From Siphonodentalium dalli (lineage: Eukaryota > Mollusca > Scaphopoda > Gadilida > Siphonodentaliidae), in assembly GCA_032622095.1 (NCBI GenBank), contig CP136066.1, forward strand, positions 155,643,152 to 155,707,151: DNA of 64,000 nt. The letters run 5' to 3'. The notes beneath the pieces were generated by a model. It worked only from the letters and a program-made list of their open reading frames with translations, did no database searches and was not told the origin of the DNA. This document shows, in pieces, positions 52,089 through 64,000 of this stretch. Within the stretch, counting starts at the first letter, position 1; every line of letters begins with the position of its first letter. Position numbers and translations under genes: made by a program.

Positions 52089-53035
52089 TGTTGAGTATAC
52101 CTGATGTACGCGTGGGCGTAGACAGTGCATGCCGCGAGTATGTGATTGACAGAGGGACTGCATGTGTGGGATAAAAGAGAATACACGTGGTGAGATAGGA
52201 GAGATTGAGTACGAACGCCTGATAGGAAATACGTTATGATAAACTTTATGATATAGAATAAAACTATACAACAAAAACTCAAGACTCCAACAATCTAAAA
52301 CCTGGAGATCGTGTGCGAATTCGCACCGACAATGAATCTGATTGGTCTAAAACAGGGACAATTCAAGAAGCTGACACTCCTACGCATAGTTACATAGTGG
52401 AAACACCACGTGGAACTTTTCGCAGAAATCGCAGACACATTCAGGTCACACCGACCGATATTCATGGAACTGAACCTAATAATGTCATCCATGATGAAAA
52501 ACAGGATGTGCCAGTCAGCGATCATACGCAGCCGATAACCGACTTATCTGGAAACAATTATGCCACTCGTTCAGGTCGACGAATACAGGCTCCAAATAGA
52601 CTCATTGAAAACGCTTAACAATCACAATTCTTGTCAAAAATGTAATCTTAATTGTTTTGAACTTGTGAAATGTAACATGCATGCAACATTATATAGGACA
52701 GTATAACGTGCAAGGATATGAGTGGTGTGTAAGCTGTGTGTAAGCTGCGTGAGAGTTAGGTCAAATTATGCCAGGTAATGTCAGAGAATGAATGTAACCG
52801 TTTCATTGCCGTACTTATAAAAGAGGGAAGATGTTGAGTATACCTGATGTACGCGTGGGCGTAGACAGTGCATGCCGCGAGTATGTGATTGACAGAGGGA
52901 CTGCATGTGTGGGATAAAAGAGAATACACGTGGCGAGCTAGGAGAGATTGAGTACGAACGCCTGATAGGAAATACTTTATGATATACTTTATGATATAGA
53001 ATAAAACTATACAACGAACACTCAAGACTCCAACA
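52089..53035 (+). mobile_element. Collapsed LTR retrotransposon, likely Ty3/gypsy
   Basis: Two 204-bp LTRs (52089-52292, 52832-53035), each TGTTGAGTATACC...CTCCAACA, differ at about six positions by eye. Perfect 5-bp duplication ACTCT (52084-52088, 53036-53040). A purine tract AAAAGAGGGAAGA precedes the 3' LTR. Only 539 bp of interior remain; gag, protease, reverse transcriptase and most of integrase are gone. Confidence 0.93.
52293..52618 (+). pseudogene. C-terminal end of a gypsy-type integrase/pol
   Basis: The frame comes out of the 5' LTR edge directly into LKPGDRVRIRTDNESDW, then YIVETPRGTFRRNRRHIQV and YATRSGRRIQAPNRLIENA, with a stop. This matches the GPY/F-like tail of gypsy integrases (KPGD.VR.R......W..G.......Y.V....G...RRNR.HL). 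The deletion joins LTR and pol, so there is no start, primer-binding site or active site. Confidence 0.8.
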
Positions 53036-53149
53036 ACTCTGAACTTTGATGGGTGGGTTCCTCGACTGGATTCAATATTTTTGACCACCGAACCCAAGGA
53101 AATAGTAATTTGCGAGTGTTAATTCGAATTATGCATCTTAAAATTAGGA

Positions 53150-54310
53150 ATCTCTAATTGCGCTTAAGTGCAATAAGGGGAGATCTAATTGCGTTTAATC
53201 GCAATAAGGAAATATCTAATTGCGCAATAAGCGTTTTGGCGCAATAATGACTGTCGAATTAAGCTTATTGCGCTTTTAAAAGCGCAAAAAGGAGTCTCTA
53301 ATTGCATTTCAGCGAAATAAGGAATGTTCGTATATATTGCGCTTAAATGCAATAAGAGCTAATTGTGCTAAGTGCAATCAAAAATCTTCAATATTGCGCT
53401 TAACGCAATTAGCCACATTACTTCAACTCCCTGTATAATACGAATGGTGTATATACATAGTCCATATATAGTACATTGGTAGAGTTTATCGGTGACCTGT
53501 TGACTGTCCACATGTAGGCCTATTCAGATTCTACAATTTGCAGAGGGGTGAACTCATGAGGGAGATATTAATTGCGCCAAAAAAGTGCCCCATTAGCGAC
53601 GAAAGCGACGAAATGTGCGACTAATGGCGCATGTTTTGGCGCTTGTGTCATAAAAATTGGGTATCGCCAGGGGCTTGCTTCACTCATAATTGATGTACCA
53701 GTATACTTATTTACTTGAAATTGGCCCAAAAACTCCTATTTTCATGTCATCAGCATCCATGTCCCATGAATGTGTGTCTCCATCCCGGATCTCTAGTATA
53801 TTTGATTAACGGGACATCTCCTGCACATGCAGATATATACATATCCACGGTCATAAAAATGGAATTAGGGGTCCCTGTGATGGGGCTTACTTCCCTCATA
53901 TGGTGTACTAATTGACTTAAAATTGAGTAAAAAAAAAACCCTTATATATTTTCATATAATCAGCATCCTTGCACCACTAATGAGTGTCTCCACCCGGAGC
54001 TCTAGTATATTTAAGTAAAGGGACATCTCCTGCACAGATCTGTACCATAAAATGGTATTTATATAGGGGTTACTGTGGGGCTTGCTTCCCTCATATGGTT
54101 GGCCTATATATCGACTCGAAAATTGAAGAAAAACCCTCTTTCCATATATGCATATTATCAACATCACGGTCCCAAGAATTGACGTCTCAATCCCGGACCG
54201 CTACTATTTTTGTTATTAAAGTGACATAAAGTTCACATAGCTATACCATTTCTAATGTCATAAAAAGGCAATTAGCGGTCGCTTGGGGCTTTCTTCCCTC
54301 ATAAGGTGTA
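53150..54310 (+). repeat. GCGCTTAAGCGC-type cluster plus ~194-212-bp tandem units (family F)
   Basis: 53150-53410 carries variants such as AATTGCGCTTAAGTGCAATA and AATTGCGTTTAATCGCAATA. Then CTTCCCTCATATGG-like anchors at 53677, 53889, 54083 and 54292 delimit three units. Same order as 49410-50010. Confidence 0.65.
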
Positions 54311-54319
54311 TGCGCATAT

Positions 54320-55317
54320 ATAAATAGATAAATATTCAAATATGTTAATATTGGACTTATTTGATTCTGAACTAAGCCCACAGTGGACGTAAACACGTTA
54401 TTCCGTTGGATGGCTCCGTCCACAATGAAAACCCAGTATAAAGGCAGTTCGTAATTATGGTAGGCCGTGAGTTGGTTTATTCGTGTTATATACCAGTCGG
54501 TTTTCTTAAAAATAAGCACAATAAATGCTTGTTTCGTATTTAAATATTTCCAAATGGGGCTGTTTTAATAACCAGAGTTTATGTCCATATATAGAGCGTA
54601 TTTGAGTTTTCAAATAATGCTAATATGAATTGATCTCGCGCAAATTAAAAACGCCGAATTGTGGTTATTTTCTCGAGAACAGGCTTGATTTTACAGCCTG
54701 TTCTTGTGAGAAGAAGTACATTACGCGATTATTTTGAATGTTGCGTTTTAGGCCCATGAGAGTATTTGAGAAAAAGACTCTCATATGTGTGTAAAACGCA
54801 GCGTTCAATATAAGCAAGATATGGGCTTATTTCAATACGAAATAAGCCCATATTGGCTCTATTTATTCAACTTTTTCATCAATACGAGAACCTATGTGAA
54901 TATTTTAGATGGACTGGTGGCACAATAAGAATCCACAATCATAATGTAGACCCGTGCCTGTTGTGGTTATATATGTTCACAGAGGAGATTTAGCAAAAAA
55001 AATAAAATATTATTCATCCATACATGACCTTTGAACATGCAGCTGCGTGGGTGTACATGACTTTCTTTGCGATGTTTAGAGGGACTATAATTGCAGGCAT
55101 AATAATAATCGACAGGGATAGCACCGTGGTTGTATTGGTTTTGTAACGAAAAATTATTTACGCCCAATTTGGGAACAGCTGAAAGGGCATAAATGACCAG
55201 TTTGTAGATGAAACAGTGGCATAACAAGAATCCGCAAGGATGACCCCGTTGTTGTTGTGGTTATTTGTCTACATAAGCGATTTAGCAACTAACTTATGAT
55301 AAATGTTTGAACAGCTC
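54320..55317 (+). repeat. Dispersed repeat family H with internal hairpins
   Basis: Segments marked ATATTGGACTTATT, AAGAATCCACAA and GATTTAGCAAC recur at 57490-58400, 58840-59200 and 62930-63560. Hairpins include ATATGGGCTTATTTC-AATAC-GAAATAAGCCCATAT (54826-54860). Class unknown. Confidence 0.5.
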
Positions 55318-55736
55318 TATCCCAGATAGCATGACTACGTTGGGCCAACGTTGGCATGTCGCCATGTCGGCACGGTTGGCATTAGGTTTGGTTGGGTTGA
55401 CGTTGTTGGCCCTTGGTTCGCCCAACGTATTTCCCCCCAACCGTTGGTAATATAACGTTGGCCCAACATTGGATCAACACGAACTTGTCAACGGAATTAT
55501 CTGCAGTAAATTAGTTGGGTTGGCCCAACGTATTTCTCCCAAACCGTGGAATTATAGCGTTGCGAACATGCCAATGGAATTTACTGTGCACAGCACATTG
55601 GTTGGGTTTACGTTGTTGGCCCTTGATTGACCCCAAGTTATTACTCCCATGCAACAGTTGGAATTATAACGTTGGTCCAATGTTGGGCCAATGATAACAG
55701 CGTCATGGCAGTCCAATTATATATACACTAGCCGAT

Positions 55737-56243
55737 GAGCCCGACGTTGTCCGGGCTATTCAGAAACCAAATTTCAAGTCGATAGCTCCACCCGTTTCCG
55801 AGATCTGGTCTGCGCATGCGCGAAGCTGGCGTCGCACGGACTCGGCGACCCGATAAAATTCGTATCCGGGGCAAGATACATTCACATAGCAAATTTCAAG
55901 TCGATAGCTCCACCCGTTTCCGAGATCTCGTCTGCGCATGCGCGAAGCTGGCGTCGCACGGGCTCGGCGACCCGATAAAATTTGTACCGGGGCAAGATAC
56001 ATTCACATAGCAAATTTCAAGTCGATAGCTCCACCCGTTTCCAATATCTCGTCTGCGCATGCGCGAAGCGGGCGCAGCACGGGCTCGCCAATACGACAAC
56101 GTCCACCGCCTGGTCAAACTACACACACGTACCAAGTTTGGTCCCGATCGGTCGAGAATCGTAGATTTGTATAAATGACAAACATACAAACATACAGACA
56201 AACATACAAACAAACAGACAGAGGTCTTCAAAATATATATGAG
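55737..56243 (+). repeat. CCGATGAGCCCGAC repeat, copy 1 (SINE/retroposon-like)
   Basis: Starts CTAGCCGATGAGCCCGACGT, ends in (CAAACATACA)n and AGACAGAGGTCTTCAAAATA. The body has three tandem 121-122-bp units (AAATTTCAAGTCGATAGCTC at 55769, 55891, 56012). Frames here are repeat artefacts. Confidence 0.6.
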
Positions 56244-56610
56244 ACTAGCCGATGAGCCCGACGTTGTCCGGGCTATTCAAAAACCAAATTTCAAGTCGAT
56301 AGCTCCACCCGTTTCAAAAACCAAATTTCAAGTCGATAGCTCTACCCGTTTCCGATATCTGGTCTGCGCATGCGCGAAGCTGGCGTCGCACGGGCTCGGC
56401 GACCCGATAAAATTCGTATCCGGGGCAAGATACATTCACATACCAAATTTCAAGTCGATAGCTCCACCCGTTTCCGAGATCTCGTCTGCGCATGCGCGAA
56501 GCGGGCGCCGCACGGGCTCGCCAATACGACAACGTCCACCGCCTGGTCAAACTACACACACGCACCAAGTTTCGTCCCGATCGGTCGAGAATCGTATATT
56601 TGTATTAATG
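56244..56610 (+). repeat. CCGATGAGCCCGAC repeat, copy 2 (3' tail missing)
   Basis: Directly follows copy 1, with the same start and units, including a 36-bp partial duplication near 56285-56325. Stops after GATCGGTCGAGAATCGTA. Confidence 0.6.
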
Positions 56611-57489
56611 ACACGTTCCGTAAACACATATGTACAATCATTGCTGACACAACATATGCAACGATATGCCATAAAATACGTTGGATTGTGTCGGTGTATA
56701 TCGTTGGCACAGAATCGTTGGCCCAATGTTATATTGCCAACGTAAATGACGTAGAAAGCTCTGACGTCAAACTGTACGCGCGTGCACAACGGATCACGCG
56801 TCTGATTTTCTTATGACGCGCTTGTTCTCGTTCTCGTTCAGTGTTGCTGCTGGTATTGAGTTTAGCAAATAAATGATTCAGTTTCTTTAATTTGGATTTC
56901 AAGGATTTGTTCGTTCTTTAGGTACCCATCAGTCGTCGTGTCGCTATCCGATGTAGGTTTACGTTTGTGAGAAACTTTCCCAACATTGTTCTCGGAATCA
57001 CAACGTTCTGAATGTTTGCATGGCGTACATCATATAAGTTATAGCGGAGAATACTTACATCAATGACATGCATGTAGTAGTTTCTCACAAACTTGCCTCT
57101 GATTATGACATGGTGGCTGACGGTAGTAACTGAAGTACGAACGAATTATTGGATGCCAAAACAAAAATATAGAATCCCCCAACGTCATGCCAACCATTTT
57201 TGTTTGAGGCTCCAACGTTGCATGTGCATCCGTTGGGTCAACGTTATGCCAACCAATTGATGGGTTTAGTTTCCAACGTTATGCCAACCATGCGGTCTGG
57301 TTATCAACGTTGCTCCAACACTCGGTGATGTCGTCCAACGTTGGCCCGACATAGGCCCAAAACGTTGGCCCAACGTTGACCCAATGAGCAAAATTACGTT
57401 GGCCCAACGTTGTTTGCCAACGTTGGTCCAACCATTCAGAGGGTGGTTGTGCCAACGTTGGTCGAACCTTGTCATGCTATCTGGGATAT

Positions 57490-59300
57490 AACCTAGTTTG
57501 GGATTTTTCGATGAACTAGTGGCGGCACTAGAAAAATCCACAAAGAGAGCTTCGTGGCTGCTATGGTTCCGTGTAAAAGTGCGCTTATGCAACGAAAAAT
57601 TGCATTTTCCCCCAGTATTTTGACCCAAACGAACGACTTATAATATACGACGAATGTTTTAAACAGCTGGACGGGCACACATAATATTGTTTGTAATTTT
57701 CAACATATTTTCGTAAAATGGGTTCATATTGGACTGAAAAAATAACATAGGTTTATTTTGAACTTATTTTATTCTCAAATTATACCGTTGAATGGCACGG
57801 GCCACAGTGAACACGCAATAAAACGAACGTACACATAGTAAGTCGTGAGTTGGCTTGTCGTGTTATTTTCCAACGTGTTCTCGTGAAAACAAGCACACTA
57901 CGCGCGGATGTATTTCATATTGAAATAGTCTAATATACGGCTGTTTTAATTATCAGAGCAATTAGGCCCATATATAGCGTATATCAGCTTTCAAATAATG
58001 CAAATATGATCTTATTTTGCGCAATTATAAAATAGGTCCGTATTGTGCTCATTTTTTGCAAAAACAGCCTGCGCTCGTGAAAAGAAGCACAATACGGGCT
58101 TATTTTAATGTTGCGTTTTGGCCCATATAGAGCGTATATATTTGTGAAATATATGCTCTATGTCCTGTCTATATACAGGCATAACACGCGGCGTTCAAAA
58201 TAAGCATGGTATGCTTATTTCAATACGAAGTAAGCCCATATTGGCACTATTTAATCTACTTTTTCATCGATACGACTTTTGCACGCTCTTAATTCATATA
58301 TTGTATTTTCAGTGCGACCCGTCCCATTCAACGGGTACAAGCTTAATATAGGCGCATTTCATAAAAATAAGTCCAATATGAAACTATGTGAATAGTTAGG
58401 CCAAATTGGAACCTACTGGCACCAGGATTGGATTTTTAGATGGAACAAGTGCAACCATGTTCTCCCGAAAATCCACACATCAGCTTATATATATATAATA
58501 TAATTGGTCTTAGTTAGATAATCTGCTTAGAATCGAATCATTTTGAGTCAATAATAAACTGAAAATGAGAGCTTTTTAGTCACATTATCGACTCATGGCT
58601 TCATTACAGCTTCATTATGTGAGGACAGTGAGACAAATAAACCAACTCACGCCGTATCGGATGTACGGTATTTAAAATGTGATTTCACTGTCGCCCGCGC
58701 CATAAAATTGAATAACGGATGAGCCCCATTATCTGCTTATTTCAGAATAAAATAATCCAATATGAATCTATTTGCACATTATAGGTTGAATATGTGCGTA
58801 TTTTCACGAGGATATGTTGCAAAGTTTTGTAATTTTTAGAAGGACTATAGTGACTGCACAAGAAGAATCCACAAGGATAGCACGGTGGTTGCAGTGGTTA
58901 CGCCAATAGAAGATGCTCATATATGACTATAGTTTTGATAATTTTAGATGAGCTATATAGTGGCGGCACAAGAAGAATCCACAAGGAGACCCTCGCGGCT
59001 GCTGTGGTTTTGCCAAAAGTGCGATTTAGCAACGAAAACTTGCATTTTAAGTACTATATTTTGACCCCCACGAACGATATCGCCCAATGTTTAAACAGCT
59101 GGACGGGTATACGCGACATTGTTTACAATTTTCAACATATGCACGTGCATATAGGTTCACATTGGACCTAAATATTCATTTCGGCCAATTTGGCCGGTTA
59201 CTTCATGTGAGTTTTTCATCTGACGTGTGTGTCGGAATAATGATGTGGAGGATTTATGTAAATGTTAGCCCAAACTACATTTCCAAGTAACGATGGTTTT
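57490..59300 (+). repeat. Repeat family H, second block
   Basis: 57510-57690 and 58940-59130 are homologous (AGTGGCGGCAC.AGAA, AACGAAAA.TTGCATTTT, TTTAAACAGCTGGACGGG). It is continuous with 54320-55317 if the 55320-57486 element is removed. Confidence 0.5.
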
Positions 59301-59874
59301 GTTGTTTATTTTGAGGAATAATACCGCGTCAGATGAATTCAGCCCAAATATGTTAACAGTTGTCGTGTAAAACATTCGGCAGTAAGTTAGCGTTATTTAG
59401 TATTTGTGGATGTCCTTTAACATGGGGAAAATAGACTACTGCGCTTGAACGAGCATGTGAATTGTCGTTTTTAATGTATAGCAACTTTATAATCAATAAC
59501 AGAGGCATTCTCTGTCAAATAAGGTCGCTCTATTTACGATACCAATTGGGGAACTTTGTAAATTAAATTACGCGTAAACTTAACCTGCTGCAAATAGAAA
59601 AGGTGTCGGAATCGGCGTACTCGCCCCAGGGCTAACTCGCCCAATCGGCGCGTGCCAACTCGGAATAAAAGGCCAACTCGGAATAAAAGATGCATACGGG
59701 GTGTTATATGGCGTTTGGTCCGTTGTTTCTCAATGAATATTATTGAAATTTGGTGTATATGTCCGGGCTGGGACATGGAATACAACAACGTTTGAATTGT
59801 TTTTAAATTTACAAATTTGTTGATTTTATTCATTTTGTTTTCGTTCTGAAACACACTATAAAGTGTATATAATA

Positions 59875-60185
59875 TAATAACGAACACGAGACATACATAA
59901 TTTATGAACTGTTAACAAAAGATATCAAATTCAATACATGACAAAGATGACTCAGTGGAGTTTATAAAGAGAACATAAAAACATTGAGGTAAGAATCTTT
60001 TTAAGGAATTCAACTTTATTTAATGATAATAAACACATAAATTAAAATAACAAACATGAGACATACATGATTTATAAACTGTTAACAAAAGATATCAAAC
60101 TCAATACACGACAAAGCTGACTCAGTGAAGTTTATAAAGTGAACATAAAAATATTAAGGTAAAAATCTTTTTAAAGGTACGGTTG
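59875..60185 (+). repeat. Tandem duplication, 170-bp unit
   Basis: GTTAACAAAAGATATCAAA at 59911 and 60081. Both units run from GAGACATACAT to AATCTTTTTAA with scattered differences. Confidence 0.75.
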
Positions 60186-60689
60186 GCCTTGGCGGTGGGT
60201 ATCCTGTCAAAATATTTCCACCCGTCAAAAACCGCCACAAACAGAAAGAACAACAAAATGTAGACAGACTTTGTCCGTATACAAATAAGAAATATCGCAT
60301 AAACAGTATGTTATTGTCATATTTGTTACCATTGTTATGTAAACAAAAGCATAAAAAGTAACTTTTCTGGTGTTTGTTTATATTATGATGGTAAACATAA
60401 AGAGCGTTCTTTGTGGGTGAATTCCTGATATGGAACGAATAAAGAGCGTTTATGCCATTTGTGTGTGATTAGAAAGCATCATTGTGTTGTCTTCTGTAAC
60501 ACAATCAGGCTCTTGCTTAGGTCAAATATAGTAAATCTTTATGATAACATGCTGTTTACGCGATGGTCATGGTATATATGAACGAAACTGTATGCGTTTT
60601 AATGTTTTTCTGTTTACGGTGATTGGAACAAATATGAATATTTTCGACAACTAAGGCCGCACGTGCCTTTAAGCATTACTAAACCGTTT

Positions 60690-62050
60690 AGCACAGTCCA
60701 CTTCACTCATCCGATCATCACTAAACTTCATATTTATCTTGATATTGATCTATCAGATGAGAGCTATCAAATATTTTTTTAATTTTATAGGAAAAAATGG
60801 TCGCCAGCGGCCATATTGCATTTACGTTATATGTTATCGCGTCATGTCGATATCTAGTATTACTTAGAAATTTCACCTTTCCAGATTCATAATTGCTCCA
60901 TTGACTGTAACAGATGGAATTATTCCCCTCTTCGGATAGAGTGTCACTGAAACTTTATTTTGTCAGACTGTCTGTATAGTCACTGATTATATATGGCAAT
61001 AATCTGTAATAAGATGTAGCACTATTTTATTTTATATTTACATGCAGTGCTGTTTTTATACAACAATTCTAATCCCCCCCTAGATCATCATGTGATCGAC
61101 CATACATCGCGCGAGGACCTGGTTGAATTAAGGGGGGTTTTTATGGATAACTTCTGTCCTCAAGCTAGATTATACTTATGACATTTAATGGCATGTTTCT
61201 AACATGGAGGGTTAGATATGCGTGAGACACCACCACTCTTCAATTCACACCAAGTTATCAGCTGTCATATTCGGATATTAGAACCCATAGCCATGATATA
61301 TGGTTTATTTTGTGTATACTAGTAATATTGTTATTTTCAGTACCTTTATATACCAGTACTGTGTATAACAATGCATATACATTAATCCATGTATACATGT
61401 ATATTGATTCAACGGATTCAGTGGTTTTGTCCATCAGTCTATCAAATTTGCGGGGAAAACATGGCCACAAGCAGTACACCCTGTTAAATTTCGAATTTGA
61501 ATCAATTGGCGCACCCTGCAGCCAGCTTTTATTGGAGAACTTTTTCTCATGTGGATAGTTTGGGTCACCGCTAGATGTGAGCCATGTTTTGTTCTCAAGC
61601 TGCAAGTTGTCCTTGTGAAGACATCACTGCCAGCGGTGATCTTGAATTTTACTATTTTTATGGCTAAATAATTTGGTTGATCCTACAGACGACACCCCTT
61701 GTCCGATCGTCACCAGATTCCACAATGATCTTCTGGATAACCAGGGGGAGAGTAATCTAATTTTCCCGAATTTCGTTAAAAAACATTACCAAAGGCAGCA
61801 ATTTGGTATCTTACTGTTTGATCCTCTTTTGCGTGACTGAATTGTTTAGCAACTGTACAGTCATATCCCTCATCTGATAGTCACCACACTTTATATTGAT
61901 CTTCGGGCTGACAACTAGATGGGAGCTATCGAATGCTTTGAATTTTTTTGGAAAACATTGTCGCCAGCAGTCATCTTCTATTTTGGTTTTTATATACATG
62001 TATATCTCTTCATTCGGATAGCCAGTATTACGTAGGTACTTCAACTTTCC
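60690..62050 (-). repeat. Family G repeat units, reverse orientation
   Basis: Three degraded units with CATC.GATCATCACTAAACTT, GAGAGCTATCAAAT and GGTCGCCAGCGGCCATATTG, corresponding to 24000-24330 in reverse. No coding frame supported. Confidence 0.5.
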
Positions 62051-62229
62051 GCATTCCTGTCATCATTTGAAATATAAAAATTTACCTGATACCATGCACC
62101 CTTCAAAATTTGTTTCGTCGTATCTATTTTAATGACCCGTATGGTAATATTGATACAGATATATTTGTCAAACATTTCTTTGTACAATATACAGGTTTTT
62201 AGTTTGTAACTAAATCTAGAAATATATAA

Positions 62230-62895
62230 TAGTAGCTGATGGACCCTACTTCGTCCGGGATGTTCCCCTCTGATTTTCGGAGAATTGCGCGATTTAACCT
62301 TGAATTGACCATTTTAAAGGTGAACGTCATGTCGGGTCACGATTTGACCCGCCCAAAACACTCCCCGGACAAAAGTCACGACAAAAGTACCCGTCGAAAT
62401 CCGCCCGGCTTTACCCGATTTGACCTTGAATTGACAATTTTGAATGTCAAGATCAGGTCAGGGTCATAATTTGACCCACCCGAAACACTCCTGGGACAAA
62501 AGTAACAGTAGGTATTATATTTCGTTGAAATACTTCGTTTTACCAGATTTGACCTTGAATTGATCTTTTTGAATGTCAAAGTCAGGTCGGGATCAAGATT
62601 TGACCCGTCCAAATAGTCCAGAAACATGCCTACATCAGCACGTTCGAGAACATGGTCCCACGTGAAATAGGACCCGTCAATATTGCTCCCGGGATCGAAG
62701 TAGTCCTACACACAAATTTTTAGTCGGATCGGTCAAGGTCCAGAAACATGCCTATGAGCGAGGTCAAGTTGACACGTTAACCAAATCCGAGTCGGATCAG
62801 TCGAGCAGTGTTAGAGTCTATAACACATACACACATGCATTCATGCATACACACATACATACAGACAGGTGTTCCAAAATGTATAATCGATAGCT
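62230..62895 (+). repeat. CTGATGGACCCTAC repeat (relative of 55737)
   Basis: Begins TAGCTGATGGACCCTACTTC GTCCGGGA and ends in (CATACACA)n, then GACAGGTGTTCCAAAATGTA. The body has three tandem units (GATTTGACCTTGAATTGA at about 62292, 62417 and 62549). Same layout as the 55.7-kb copies with different sequence. Confidence 0.55.
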
Positions 62896-62929
62896 ACAAC
62901 AATTCTATGGTAGATATTTCACGGCCGAC

Positions 62930-63560
62930 CTGATGCATGCATCTTAGTTTTCTTGTATAGGTTCACATTGGACTTAAATATTCACATAGGTTTATATTGG
63001 ACTTATTCCGTTGTATGGCAAGGGCCACAGTTGAAACGCAAAATAAGGAACGTAAATCTGGTAAATCATGAGTTGGCTTATTCGTGTTATTTTCCAGCGT
63101 GTTGCCGTGAACATATATAAGAGCGCTGCTGGCTTATTACATATATATAAATAGTCCCATGTATAGGGCTGTTTTAATAACCAGAGTAAATAGGCCCATA
63201 TATAGAGCGTATTTGAGATTCAAATAATATCAATATCAGCTTATTTCGCCCAATTAAATATAAGCCCGTATAATGCTTATTTTCTCGAGATTTTCCATCC
63301 TGTTCTCGTGAAAAAAGTATACGGTCTTATTTTGATGTGTTTTATGACCATTTAGATTCTATTCAGATTATCTAACTATAAGACCAATTATAAGCATATA
63401 ATGTTCGAGTTTTCGGTAGAACGGGCTGCATTTTATTTGTTCCATCTAAAAATCCAATCCTCTTGCCAATAGGTTCAAATTGGGCCTATCTATTCACATA
63501 GGTTGATATTGGACTTATTGTTTATGAAATAAGCCTATATTAAGCTTATACCCGTTGAAT
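62930..63560 (+). repeat. Repeat family H, third block
   Basis: AGGTTCACATTGGACTTAAA, TGGCAAGGGCCACAGTTGAA and AGTTGGCTTATTCGTGTTAT match 57740-57880 and 54340-54500. No gene. Confidence 0.5.
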
Positions 63561-64000
63561 GGGGCGGGTCGGGTCGGGTTTGCCCTGCTATTCGATATAC
63601 CGTACTGACCTATATATAGCTGTCGCTCAGCACAATTTCAAACTAAAGTGTGCGACTTCCGGTGTGAAACTGGTAATTACACTGACGTATAGGAAAGTTT
63701 TCAACGATGAATACTGTTTATATCAGGAAAATGAAGACATTGATAAAATTTTATAACATTATCCGAAAATGTACTGATAAAGAGTCTGATTGCATGCCCC
63801 TTTAATAATTTCGTCATCATTTTGAAGACAAAGGCTATAAGAGTCGTCCCATGGATACATTTATCGCTAGAAAACTGGACGTTTCTAGTCGAAATCTAAA
63901 GAGTATTGTTCGGGCGACAATTGAACTTACTCGGGCGACAACGGAACATATATAGGCCCACATGCAGAGTGGCCGGGAATCGGAGCGAAAACATAAATCA

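Larger units (their letters stand above)
55320..57486. mobile_element. TA-flanked element with 16-bp perfect termini and ACGTTGG iterations
   Basis: TCCCAGATAGCATGAC and GTCATGCTATCTGGGA are exact complements with TA outside each. Both subterminal zones (55335-55700, 57180-57470) are packed with CCAACGTTGG and TTGGCCCAACGTTGG. The middle carries two inserted CCGATGAGCCCGAC repeats. It sits inside repeat family H (TTTGAACAGCTC|TA). No transposase seen. Confidence 0.75.

Noticed and set aside
55737..55780. CCGATGAGCCCGAC...GTCCGGGC...GAAACC looked like a hammerhead ribozyme core
   Set aside because: The core should be CTGATGA, then stem II followed at once by GAAA. Here the first block is CCGATGAG and six extra bases separate stem II from GAAAC; no matching stem III is visible.
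55760..56816. Several overlapping frames of 80-168 codons on both strands
   Set aside because: Produced by the tandem 121-bp units of the CCGATGAGCCCGAC repeats; frames open on both strands at once and have no family similarity.

Overview
This is nuclear DNA of an invertebrate animal. It is AT-rich, with long introns and dense repeats, and I see no bacterial-type genes. Several dispersed repeats end in (GGAC)n tails followed by hairpins such as TATACCCCC...GGGGGTATA or AGCTC...GAGCT. From memory this style is common in molluscs, bivalves especially, so a lophotrochozoan and probably a mollusc is my best inference. The species cannot be told from the sequence.

One conserved host gene is clear: a type I phosphatidylinositol-4-phosphate 5-kinase (PIP5K) on the minus strand. 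I could place 13 coding exons with consistent GT/AG sites and phases between 48557 (start codon) and 14343. Together they give 1501 coding bases (500 codons plus one base), covering the N-terminus, the whole lipid-kinase core and the substrate-specificity loop. The divergent C-terminal tail lies below 14343. One possible terminal exon (13879-13934) is offered at low confidence. All sequence from 14.3 to 48.5 kb that is not exon is intron of this gene.

Almost everything else is mobile or repetitive DNA. Families supported by termini and target duplications are: three non-autonomous hAT elements with 8-bp duplications (9968-11136, 14832-15881, 41456-42330); a PIF/Harbinger-like element with TTA duplications (1134-2122); a Mutator-like element with a 9-bp duplication (50413-50887); three piggyBac-like TTAA/CCCTT foldback families (P1, P2, P3), including a three-deep nest at 14584-16170 and a perfect 62-bp palindrome at 17921-17982; TA-flanked CAGTAATGC MITEs; a TA-flanked element with 16-bp perfect termini (55320-57486); a 5'-truncated CR1/L2-type LINE (about 27945-29213); and a collapsed LTR retrotransposon with a 5-bp duplication (52089-53035).

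A second layer consists of tandem arrays with periods of about 120-210 bp. Several unrelated sequence families share one architecture: tandem units, then a GGAC or GACA tail, then a terminal hairpin. Two decayed coding fragments, at 9160-9452 and 26140-26690, look like exons or retrocopies of proteins I cannot name. By region: 0-14 kb is repeats beyond the PIP5K 3' end; 14-48.6 kb is PIP5K with repeat-filled introns; 44.8-49.3 kb holds duplications around the PIP5K promoter; 49-64 kb is entirely repeats.
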